From Candidatus Ferrigenium altingense (GTDB lineage: Bacteria; Pseudomonadota; Gammaproteobacteria; Burkholderiales; Gallionellaceae): 64,000 nt of DNA. A program made the translations under genes and the position numbers. Shown here piece by piece: positions 8,922 through 16,964 of this stretch. Every line of letters begins with the position of its first letter. Within the stretch, counting starts at the first letter, position 1. The stretch is taken from positions 31,440 through 95,439 of the forward strand of contig JAHRYS010000006.1 in NCBI GenBank assembly GCA_020621985.1, written 5' to 3'. Below the pieces are notes generated by a model. It made no database searches. It worked only from the letters and a program-made list of their open reading frames with translations, and was not told where the DNA came from.

Positions 8922-9082
8922 GTAGGATGGGTGGAGCGTAGCGATACCCATCACTGCGAGAATACCCGGTGAACTGATGGGGTAATCCCCCCTGAAATTA
9001 GCAGCAGCCCGCGTAGGGCGCAATCGTTATTGCGCCGAATGAATACATCTGGTGCAATGTGCTTCGCTTATTGACGCCCTAC
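8922..9082. repeat. Cluster of REP-like palindromic repeats downstream of hypX
   Basis: Two repeat motifs lie in the 193-bp gap. The first begins GTAGGATGGGTGGAGCGTAG and contains ACCCATC. The second spans 9013-9082 and is bounded by GTAGGGCG and CGCCCTAC, with an inner ATTGCGCC hairpin. Both types are scattered repeats familiar from environmental proteobacterial genomes. No gene is seen in this gap. Confidence 0.6.
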
Positions 9083-9110
9083 ATACGAGTTACGCGAAGG
9101 AAATTAGAAC

Positions 9111-9638
9111 ATGACGAAGCTCATCAAACCTCCAACCCGATTCAGTCTTGAAACATGCCAAGACATGTACGAAAAGCTAAAGTGGGAGGCGCAGAGATTG
9201 GAAAACGGTTGGAGTGTTTATGACTCTTTCAACTTTGTTGTCACGGCTCACCATCTTTACCTTGATTGGATAGAGAACTGTGGTAGCTCAGAGATCATAG
9301 AAAAGAAGCTCTCACTCCCCGAATCGGCAAAGATGGTTATGCAGACCATTATCGACCTTTCCAATGGCAACAAGCATTGGCAAATGACGAACGAAAATAG
9401 TTTAAAACGCCAAGTGGTCACGAAGGTCTACGAGCCAGTCATCTGGGATTGGCATGCGTTCTACGTTACAGGCCCAATGGTGTACGTTGACTGCGGCGAT
9501 TATAGATTCAGTATGGGGGCGCTGATGGATCAAGTGCTCGGGTACTTCAAATGGATATTCGAAGACGGTGACATTGATTTCCCGCCGGAACTTCAAAGCC
9601 AACTTGAGGAATGTAGGATTTGCCCAGTAAAGAGCTAA
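9111..9638 (+). CDS. Hypothetical protein, atypical composition
   Basis: This 175-residue protein belongs to no family I can name. It is clearly lower in GC than its neighbours and uses more A/T-ending codons, suggesting recent acquisition. It is mostly helical in its first two thirds and rich in Trp and Tyr. The segment DLSNGNKHW around residue 85 resembles the N...KH pattern of some HEPN-like proteins, but this is only a resemblance. The ATG at 9111 follows GAAGGAAA at a fitting distance. It stands alone between repeats and a small minus-strand gene, with no signal peptide or membrane segment. Confidence 0.65.
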   Translation: MTKLIKPPTRFSLETCQDMYEKLKWEAQRLENGWSVYDSFNFVVTAHHLYLDWIENCGSSEIIEKKLSLPESAKMVMQTIIDLSNGNKHWQMTNENSLKRQVVTKVYEPVIWDWHAFYVTGPMVYVDCGDYRFSMGALMDQVLGYFKWIFEDGDIDFPPELQSQLEECRICPVKS

Positions 9639-9689
9639 AAAGGGTCAGCAACTTTGAGCAGAGCAATCAAGGGGTGGGCCAACTATTTC

Positions 9690-9974
9690 CTACAGCTTCG
9701 CCAGACCAGCCTTTGCAACCAGAGGAAACTGGCTGGGGTCGCGGATTGAATCTACGGCCAGATCAACATCGAGCAGAGGCCAGTAGAGATGATTGGAGGT
9801 AGGCCATTCGATAGTAGTGACCTGCTCCAGCGTAGCCTGTCCGAACCAGAGAAACTCCGAGTAGGGGACAAACAGCTCCTCGTTCTTCAGGAGCAACCAG
9901 AAGCCCTTGTTGGATACCAGGGAAACTTCAATTTCAGAAGTAGCTGAGTCCGGCATGGATGGCCTCATTGTCAT
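9690..9974 (-). CDS. Small DUF2442-like protein
   Basis: This 94-residue protein on the minus strand has the C-terminal pattern HLYWPLLDVDLAVDSI, followed by a PLVAKAG-type end, which recalls DUF2442 proteins. Those often pair with DUF4160 proteins and are suspected toxin-antitoxin-like or regulatory modules. No DUF4160 partner is seen here. It lies just downstream of the acetyltransferase gene on the same strand. Codon use is less GC-biased than in its neighbours. Function is unknown. Confidence 0.55.
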   Translation of the reverse strand: MTMRPSMPDSATSEIEVSLVSNKGFWLLLKNEELFVPYSEFLWFGQATLEQVTTIEWPTSNHLYWPLLDVDLAVDSIRDPSQFPLVAKAGLAKL

Positions 9975-9992
9975 TCTCTTCCACTGGGCAAG

Positions 9993-12671
9993 TTACAGCG
10001 CTTTGCTCACCTTCACGATGCCCTGATCCTCTTCGCTGATTTTGCTGTCGAAGCCGAGGCGGGCCATCAGTTTGAGCATCTTGTGGTTGTTGCTCAGCAC
10101 TTCGCCTTCGATCACCGATAGCCCCCTGTTGCGCGCGGCTTCCATCAGCGCGACCATAAGCTTCTGCCCGAGGCCCTTGCCTTGCATGTTGTCCGCGATG
10201 ACCAGCGCGAATTCGCAGGTGTCGCCGTCCGGGTTGGTGGCGTAGCGCGCCACGCCGAGTTCGACTTCCTGCTCCTGCTCGAGCGTCACGGCGATCAGCG
10301 CCATTTCGCGGCTGTAGTCGAGCTGGGTGAAGCGCACCAGCATGGTTTCGGTGAGCTCCTGGATGCTGTTCATGAAGCGGAAATATTTGGACTCTTCCGA
10401 TAGGTCGTGCACGAAGCGTTGCACCAGTTCGGCGTCTTCCGGGCGGATCGGGCGGATGGTGATGTCGGTGCCATCGGCGAGCTGCCACTGGTTGACCAGT
10501 TGGGTGGGGTAGGGGTAGATCGCCATGTGCGCGTAGCGGTCGGCGCTGGGCTGACGGTATTCGACCACCACGCGCGCATCGGCGGCCAGCGCGCCGTGCT
10601 CGTCGAGGATCAGCGGGTTGATGTCCATCTCCTTGAGCAGCGGCAGTTCGCAGACCATTTCCGAAACGCGCAGCAGCACGTCTTCCAGCGCTTCCATGTT
10701 GGCGGGCGCCATGTTGCGGAATGCGCCGAGCATTTTGGCGATGCGGGCTCCGCCGATCAGTTCGCTTACCAGGAATTTGTTCAGCGGCGGCAGCGCGACG
10801 GCGCGGTCGCCCATGATCTCGACTGCGGTGCCGCCCGCGCCGAAGGTGATCACCGGGCCGAACACCGGGTCGCTGGTCACGCCGATCATCAGCTCGCGGC
10901 CGTTCGGCTTGACGATCATCGGCTCGATCGAGATGCCGTCCATTTTCGCGTTGGGGCGGTTGTGCTGCACGTTGTCGATGATGTGCTGGTAAGCGGCGCG
11001 CACCTCATGGGCATTGTTCAGGTTGAGCACCACGCCGCCGGCATCGGTCTTGTGCGTGATGTCGGGGGAGTTGACCTTCATCGCCACCGGGAAGCCGAGC
11101 TGCTGCGCGATCAGCAGCGCCTCGTTGGGAGAATGCGCGACCATGGTGCGCGCCACGGGAATGTTGAAGGCCGACAGCAGCGCCTTGGATTCCATCTCGG
11201 TCAGCACCTTGCGGTGTTCCTGCATCGCGCCCTCGATGATCAGCCGCGCGCTTTCCACATCCGGCTCGACGTGGTGGGAGAACGGGCCGGGCATCTGCAT
11301 CAGCAGCTTCTGGTTGCGGTAGTAGGCGGACAGGTGCGAGAACACTTCCACCGCCGGTTCCGGCGTGCGGAAATGCGGTTTGCGCGCCTTGTTGAACGCA
11401 TCGCGTGCGGCGGCGACCTGCGCATCGCCCATCCAGCAGGTCAGCAGCGGCTTGCTGTGGCTGTTGGCCAGTTCGATCAGCACCTGCGCCGATTCCAGCG
11501 GCTTGGTCATCGCCTGCGGCGTGAGGATCGCCAGCACACCGTCCACGTTATCGTCCTCGAGGCAGGCCTTGACGGCATGGTGGTAACGCTCCGCCGGCGC
11601 ATCGCCGATCACATCCGCCGGGTTGCCGTGCGGCCAGTTCGGCGGCAGGTGCTGGTTGAGGTATTCGACGGTGGCGTCCGACAGCGTGGCCAGCTCGAGC
11701 CCGAGGTCGGCGGCGCGGTCGGCGGCCATCACGCCGGGGCCGCCGCCGTTGGTGACGATGGCGAGGCGGTTGCCGACCGGGCGGAAGCCACACGACAGCG
11801 CCTTGGCGGCGGTGAACAGTTGCGTGACGGTCTGCACGCGCACCACGCCGACGCGGCTGACCGCCGCATCGAACACGTCGTCTGCGCCGACCAGCGACGC
11901 GGTGTGCGACAGTGCCGCCCTGGAGCCTGCCGCGTGCCGGCCGACCTTGATCAGGATCACCGGCTTGATGCGAGCGGCGGCGCGCATCGCGCTCATGAAG
12001 ATGCGCGCGTTGCGGATGCCCTCGATGTACATCAGGATGCTGGTGGTGTTGGCGTCGGACACCAGGTAGTCGAGGATCTCACCGAAATCCACGTCGGTCG
12101 ATGAACCCATCGACACCACGCTGGAGAAGCCGACATCGTTGCTCTGCGCCCAGTCGAGGATCGCGGTGCACAGCGCACCGGACTGCGAGACGAAGGCGAT
12201 GTTGCCGGTATTTGCGCCGCCCTTGTTGAAGGTGGCATTCAGGCCGATGGAGGGGCGCATGATGCCGAGGCAGTTCGGGCCGATCAGGCGGATGCCGTAG
12301 CGGCGCGCGGTCTCCAGCAGTTGCCGCTCCAGCGCTGCGCCTTCTGGCCCGGCCTCGCCGAAGCCCGCAGTGATGATGACCGCCGCCTTCACGCCGTGGA
12401 TGCCGCATTCCTCGATGAGGCCCGGCACGGTCTGCGGCGGCGTGGCGATCACCGCCAGTTCCACCGGCTCACCGATGTCGGCGATGCAGGCATAGGCGCG
12501 CTTGCCTTGCACTTCCGGGTTCTTCGGATTGACCGGATACAGCGCGCCCTGGAAGCTGCTTTCCAGCATGTTCTTGAATACGATCTGGCCGACCGAATCG
12601 GGCCGGTCGCTCGCGCCGAACACCGCGACTGATTTGGGCGCGAACAGGGTGCTGAGGTAATGCTTGCCCAT
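9993..12671 (-). CDS. Pat-type protein lysine acetyltransferase (NDP-forming acyl-CoA synthetase-like + GNAT)
   Basis: This 892-residue fusion consists of a CoA-binding Rossmann domain (about 10-135), a succinyl-CoA ligase-like region (150-460), an ATP-grasp domain (480-700) and a C-terminal GNAT acetyltransferase (about 725-885, with the acetyl-CoA loop around QGKGLG). This is the layout of Salmonella Pat/E. coli PatZ, which acetylate acetyl-CoA synthetase and other proteins. The acyl-CoA synthetase part keeps a His in the SHTASL motif (about residue 256), the position of the phosphorylated His of ADP-forming acetyl-CoA synthetases, which in enteric Pat is not functional. Synthetase activity may therefore be retained. 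It is transcribed divergently from a lysine deacetylase gene. Confidence 0.85.
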   Translation of the reverse strand: MGKHYLSTLFAPKSVAVFGASDRPDSVGQIVFKNMLESSFQGALYPVNPKNPEVQGKRAYACIADIGEPVELAVIATPPQTVPGLIEECGIHGVKAAVIITAGFGEAGPEGAALERQLLETARRYGIRLIGPNCLGIMRPSIGLNATFNKGGANTGNIAFVSQSGALCTAILDWAQSNDVGFSSVVSMGSSTDVDFGEILDYLVSDANTTSILMYIEGIRNARIFMSAMRAAARIKPVILIKVGRHAAGSRAALSHTASLVGADDVFDAAVSRVGVVRVQTVTQLFTAAKALSCGFRPVGNRLAIVTNGGGPGVMAADRAADLGLELATLSDATVEYLNQHLPPNWPHGNPADVIGDAPAERYHHAVKACLEDDNVDGVLAILTPQAMTKPLESAQVLIELANSHSKPLLTCWMGDAQVAAARDAFNKARKPHFRTPEPAVEVFSHLSAYYRNQKLLMQMPGPFSHHVEPDVESARLIIEGAMQEHRKVLTEMESKALLSAFNIPVARTMVAHSPNEALLIAQQLGFPVAMKVNSPDITHKTDAGGVVLNLNNAHEVRAAYQHIIDNVQHNRPNAKMDGISIEPMIVKPNGRELMIGVTSDPVFGPVITFGAGGTAVEIMGDRAVALPPLNKFLVSELIGGARIAKMLGAFRNMAPANMEALEDVLLRVSEMVCELPLLKEMDINPLILDEHGALAADARVVVEYRQPSADRYAHMAIYPYPTQLVNQWQLADGTDITIRPIRPEDAELVQRFVHDLSEESKYFRFMNSIQELTETMLVRFTQLDYSREMALIAVTLEQEQEVELGVARYATNPDGDTCEFALVIADNMQGKGLGQKLMVALMEAARNRGLSVIEGEVLSNNHKMLKLMARLGFDSKISEEDQGIVKVSKAL

Positions 12672-12754
12672 GACATCTTTCCTCAGAGAGTGGGGATGTT
12701 GGGTATGATAGCACCGTGCGTTACACCTCTGTGGTAGGTCTGTCGGGTAGCCTT

Positions 12755-13678
12755 ATGCAAACTGCTTACATCACTCACCCCCTCTGCCTCAAGCACGAGA
12801 TGGGCGATGACCACCCGGAATCCCCGGCGCGCATCCATGCCATCGAGGATCGGTTGATCGCTTCCGGGTTGCTGGATTATCTGCAGCGCCACGACGCGCC
12901 GGAGGCGACGCGCGAACAGTTGCTGCGCGTGCACGATGCGGACTATGTCGGTTCGATCGAATCCGCAGCGCCGCAGCACGGCATGGTGCAACTCGACCCG
13001 GACACCGCAATGAACCCGTTCAGTTACCCCGCCGCATTGCGTGCGGCGGGCGCCGTGGTGCTGGGTGTGGACCTGGTGATGGCAGGCAAGGCCGAGAATG
13101 CTTTCTGCAACATCCGCCCGCCCGGCCACCATGCCGAGCGCGCCCGCGCGATGGGCTTCTGCATTTTCAACAATGTCGCGGTCGGCGCGGCGCACGCACT
13201 TGAATATCACGGCTTGCAACGCGTGGCGATCGCGGATTTCGACGTGCACCACGGCAATGGCACGGAAAACATCTTCCACGACGAGCCGCGCGTGATGCTG
13301 TGCTCCACCTTCCAGCATCCGTTCTACCCGTATTGCGGCGCCGACAGCGGCAACGACCATATCATCAACGTGCCGCTCGCCGCCGGGTCTGGCGGCGAGG
13401 AATTCCGCGACGCGGTCACGCAACACTGGCTGCCCGCGCTGGAACGCTTCCAGCCCGAACTGCTGCTGATTTCGGCGGGGTTCGACGCGCACCGCGACGA
13501 CGACATGGCGATGCTGCGGCTCACCGAGGCGGACTATATGTGGGTGACGGAAACGTTGAAACGTATCGCGGAAAAATACGCACAGCGCCGCATCGTATCT
13601 GCCCTGGAAGGCGGCTATGAACTGCCTGCGCTGGGGCGCAGCGCGCTGGCGCACATCAAGGCGCTCAGCGGCCTGTAA
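12755..13678 (+). CDS. Histone deacetylase-family (class II/AcuC-like) protein deacetylase
   Basis: This zinc-dependent amidohydrolase of the HDAC/AcuC/acetylpolyamine hydrolase family has 307 residues from the ATG at 12755. An upstream GTG at 12716 would add 13 unlikely residues. Motifs are PPGHHAERARAMGFCIFNN (tandem catalytic His), DFDVHHGNGTE (Asp and His zinc ligands), SAGFDAHRDD (third ligand) and EGGYEL. All catalytic residues are present. It is divergent from the Pat-type acetyltransferase, only 83 bp apart, so the two likely write and erase lysine acetylation and may share regulation. Confidence 0.88.
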   Translation: MQTAYITHPLCLKHEMGDDHPESPARIHAIEDRLIASGLLDYLQRHDAPEATREQLLRVHDADYVGSIESAAPQHGMVQLDPDTAMNPFSYPAALRAAGAVVLGVDLVMAGKAENAFCNIRPPGHHAERARAMGFCIFNNVAVGAAHALEYHGLQRVAIADFDVHHGNGTENIFHDEPRVMLCSTFQHPFYPYCGADSGNDHIINVPLAAGSGGEEFRDAVTQHWLPALERFQPELLLISAGFDAHRDDDMAMLRLTEADYMWVTETLKRIAEKYAQRRIVSALEGGYELPALGRSALAHIKALSGL

Positions 13679-13694
13679 TTTTTGCCGCCTGTTT

Positions 13695-14781
13695 GAAATA
13701 ACCCGATTTTTCCGCTCTGTTCCGCGCTTTGTCCGCTATCCAAACTGCTATCTTGACGGCGTAGTAATGAGTCCGGGATGGGTGCGATCGCGCATCAATC
13801 AGTACAAGGGGGCAGCGCCATGTCAAAACCAGCCGCAATCCGGTTAGTCAGCAACGACAACGAGGAATATATCGCCGAATCGCAAGCCATCCAGGAGGCG
13901 CGAGCGCGCCTGGAGGCCGAAATGCAGGCGGATATTTCCGCGCAGGCGCGCGCCCGCGCGGAAGCGCATGCGCGCGCGGTGGCCCAGGCGCGCGCGCGCG
14001 CCGAGGCGGAATTGACTACGCTGATCGAGGCCAATTGCCAGGATGAGGCGAGACTCGCGGAAATTATCCAGGCCAAGCTCGAGGCGGAGAAAAAGCTGGC
14101 CCGCGAGTTGCAGGAAAAACTGGCCTGCGAACTGCGGCTCCAGGAAGAAAATCAGGCCAGGTCGCGCGCCGAACAGCAGGCGCAGGATGAATTGAACCAG
14201 CGCTTGCAGCAGGAACAATTCGCCCGCGCTGCCGCCGAGGGCAGAACCAAGGCGGAGCGCGATCTGGCGGCGCTGATCGAGCAACAGCACAGGGTAGAGC
14301 ATGACGCCCGGCTGCGCGCCGAAGCCGAAATCCATTCCGTCCAGATGGACATCGCCGAAATAACGGCCCGTGCCGAACAGGTTGGCGCAGAGTGCCGCGC
14401 GGCGGAACAGGCGCAAAAAAACCAGGCCGAAGAAAAGCTGAGGCTGGAATCCCGGCTGCGCGACGTGGCTGCGCAGCGGGCCGAAGCGGAAGCCGAAGAA
14501 GCGCGCCTGGCAAAGAACCGGGTCGATGCCGAGCAAGCTGAACTGGAGAAAGTCAGCAAGCGCGTCGAAGCCGAGCAGCGCGCCACCCATGCGGCGGAAA
14601 ACCGCGCCAGGCTGGAGCAGGAGTTTGCCAAGCTGGCGCAGGAAAAAGAATCGACGAACCAGGCGATCGCGCGTGCCATAGAAGAGAAGATCGAAAAGGA
14701 GCAACAGGTCGCCGCGCTGGCGGGCTCCAAACTCATGGCCGAACAGGCCGCCGCCGAGGCTGCGGACGCGCGCGCGCGCGC
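13695..14781 (+). repeat. Direct repeat, copy 1 (about 1087 bp)
   Basis: This block is identical base for base, as far as I can follow by eye, to 15878-16964 (offset 2183). It covers about 125 bp of upstream sequence, the ribosome binding site and the first 320 or so codons of two coiled-coil genes. The first mismatch is a synonymous C/T at 14782/16965. Before 13695 the match continues with an 8-bp length difference (CCTGTAATTTTTGC is shared). Confidence 0.9.
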
Positions 14782-15859
14782 CGAAACGCTTGCGCTGGCC
14801 GAGACCGAGGCGCGGCTTGCCGCTATCCGGGATGCGGAACAAACTGCCGCAGAGCTTGCCGCCCAGCGCAGGCTTGCCGAGGAACAGGCCGTGGCCGATG
14901 CCGAGGCTCGCGTCCGCGACGAGCGCCTGGCTTATGAGGCGGCCAGACAACATGCCGAAGCAGCAGCGGCCGCACGGATCGAGGCGGAGCGCAAACTCAA
15001 GGCCGAGCAGGAAGCGGCTGCGCTGTTGCTGGCCCGGGCCGAGGCCGACAGGAATGCATGGCAGCAACAGGAGGAAGCTACCGCCTTGTTGCGCCAGGCC
15101 GAGCAGGAGGCTAAGGATCGTCTGGCTGCCGACACCATGGCCGCCCAGGCTGCCGCGCACAAGTTCCAGGCGGAGCAGGGTCTGGCTGTGCTTGCGCAGC
15201 AGCGCGCCGAAGCGGAATTGACGGCCGCGCGCGAGATGGATCTCAAGTTGCAGGCCGAAACGCGGGAAATCGCTGCCGCAAACGAGCGCGCCGCCGTGGT
15301 GCGGCAGGCGCTTCAGGTAGCCGAACAGAATATCGAAACCGAGAAGCGCGCTCACGCCGCGATCGAAGCGCGTATGGCTGCCGATCTGCGCGCCATTAAG
15401 GCGGGCAACGAGTGCATCGAACTCGAGGTTCGCACTAGGGAGGCTGCCGAGGCAACGGAAAAACTGAATGAGCAGGCACTGCAAGCCGCACGGGAGAAGG
15501 AGCAGGCGGCGGTGCGCGTGATGAACATTGCCAAGGCCCGTGCGGATGCGGAAAGCCGGTCACTCAAGGCGGCGGAAGAGAAGATTCGCGCCGAGGCGCT
15601 TGCCGCAGCAGCCTTCTGCAAACAGATCGCCGAAGCGGAGCTGGTGCGCGATACCGCGATGGAGCGTGCGGAGAAGATGGCGAAACTGCGTGTCGAGGAA
15701 GCGCGCAAAGCCGCCGAGCGCGTGCAGGCCGAGCAACGCCAAGCCGCTGTGGCTCAGGTGGAACGGGCCAGGCAGGCGCGTACCGGTGTCGAGCCGGTTG
15801 CTTGCGTCACACGCCATCCTCGGATGACGGAGATGTTGGGTATAACTGTTCCGTCCTGA
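13820..15859 (+). CDS. Long coiled-coil protein, truncated paralogue (copy 1)
   Basis: This 679-residue protein is dominated by Ala, Glu, Arg and Gln in an almost unbroken helical pattern, predicted as a long coiled coil. It is not a family I can name. The start at 13820 follows AAGGGGG at good spacing and gives MSKPAAIRLVSNDNEEY. Residues 1 to about 326 are identical to the next gene; the rest is about 85-90% similar. Relative to copy 2 it lacks an 11-residue block near 345 and about 50 residues near 630. It then ends soon after VQAEQRQ...RQAR with an unrelated tail (MTEMLGITVPS), losing roughly 300 residues and the membrane anchor. It may be a soluble partner, a decoy or a decaying duplicate. 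Confidence 0.8.
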   Translation: MSKPAAIRLVSNDNEEYIAESQAIQEARARLEAEMQADISAQARARAEAHARAVAQARARAEAELTTLIEANCQDEARLAEIIQAKLEAEKKLARELQEKLACELRLQEENQARSRAEQQAQDELNQRLQQEQFARAAAEGRTKAERDLAALIEQQHRVEHDARLRAEAEIHSVQMDIAEITARAEQVGAECRAAEQAQKNQAEEKLRLESRLRDVAAQRAEAEAEEARLAKNRVDAEQAELEKVSKRVEAEQRATHAAENRARLEQEFAKLAQEKESTNQAIARAIEEKIEKEQQVAALAGSKLMAEQAAAEAADARARAETLALAETEARLAAIRDAEQTAAELAAQRRLAEEQAVADAEARVRDERLAYEAARQHAEAAAAARIEAERKLKAEQEAAALLLARAEADRNAWQQQEEATALLRQAEQEAKDRLAADTMAAQAAAHKFQAEQGLAVLAQQRAEAELTAAREMDLKLQAETREIAAANERAAVVRQALQVAEQNIETEKRAHAAIEARMAADLRAIKAGNECIELEVRTREAAEATEKLNEQALQAAREKEQAAVRVMNIAKARADAESRSLKAAEEKIRAEALAAAAFCKQIAEAELVRDTAMERAEKMAKLRVEEARKAAERVQAEQRQAAVAQVERARQARTGVEPVACVTRHPRMTEMLGITVPS

Positions 15860-15877
15860 ACCCCTGTAATTTTTGCA

Positions 15878-16964
15878 GAAATAACCCGATTTTTCCGCTC
15901 TGTTCCGCGCTTTGTCCGCTATCCAAACTGCTATCTTGACGGCGTAGTAATGAGTCCGGGATGGGTGCGATCGCGCATCAATCAGTACAAGGGGGCAGCG
16001 CCATGTCAAAACCAGCCGCAATCCGGTTAGTCAGCAACGACAACGAGGAATATATCGCCGAATCGCAAGCCATCCAGGAGGCGCGAGCGCGCCTGGAGGC
16101 CGAAATGCAGGCGGATATTTCCGCGCAGGCGCGCGCCCGCGCGGAAGCGCATGCGCGCGCGGTGGCCCAGGCGCGCGCGCGCGCCGAGGCGGAATTGACT
16201 ACGCTGATCGAGGCCAATTGCCAGGATGAGGCGAGACTCGCGGAAATTATCCAGGCCAAGCTCGAGGCGGAGAAAAAGCTGGCCCGCGAGTTGCAGGAAA
16301 AACTGGCCTGCGAACTGCGGCTCCAGGAAGAAAATCAGGCCAGGTCGCGCGCCGAACAGCAGGCGCAGGATGAATTGAACCAGCGCTTGCAGCAGGAACA
16401 ATTCGCCCGCGCTGCCGCCGAGGGCAGAACCAAGGCGGAGCGCGATCTGGCGGCGCTGATCGAGCAACAGCACAGGGTAGAGCATGACGCCCGGCTGCGC
16501 GCCGAAGCCGAAATCCATTCCGTCCAGATGGACATCGCCGAAATAACGGCCCGTGCCGAACAGGTTGGCGCAGAGTGCCGCGCGGCGGAACAGGCGCAAA
16601 AAAACCAGGCCGAAGAAAAGCTGAGGCTGGAATCCCGGCTGCGCGACGTGGCTGCGCAGCGGGCCGAAGCGGAAGCCGAAGAAGCGCGCCTGGCAAAGAA
16701 CCGGGTCGATGCCGAGCAAGCTGAACTGGAGAAAGTCAGCAAGCGCGTCGAAGCCGAGCAGCGCGCCACCCATGCGGCGGAAAACCGCGCCAGGCTGGAG
16801 CAGGAGTTTGCCAAGCTGGCGCAGGAAAAAGAATCGACGAACCAGGCGATCGCGCGTGCCATAGAAGAGAAGATCGAAAAGGAGCAACAGGTCGCCGCGC
16901 TGGCGGGCTCCAAACTCATGGCCGAACAGGCCGCCGCCGAGGCTGCGGACGCGCGCGCGCGCGC
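15878..16964 (+). repeat. Direct repeat, copy 2 (about 1087 bp)
   Basis: This is the second copy of the block at 13695-14781. It brings the same upstream region and ribosome binding site, so both coiled-coil genes probably have the same expression signals. Perfect identity over this length beside about 10% divergence further on suggests recent duplication or gene conversion limited to the 5' part. Confidence 0.9.

Noticed and set aside
10407..12104. 565-codon open frame on the plus strand opposite the acetyltransferase gene
   Set aside because: His/Arg/Asp-rich shadow without motifs; the minus strand carries a fully recognisable fusion protein.
13695..16964. CRISPR or satellite array
   Set aside because: Only two copies of a 1-kb coding repeat; no short repeats with unique spacers.
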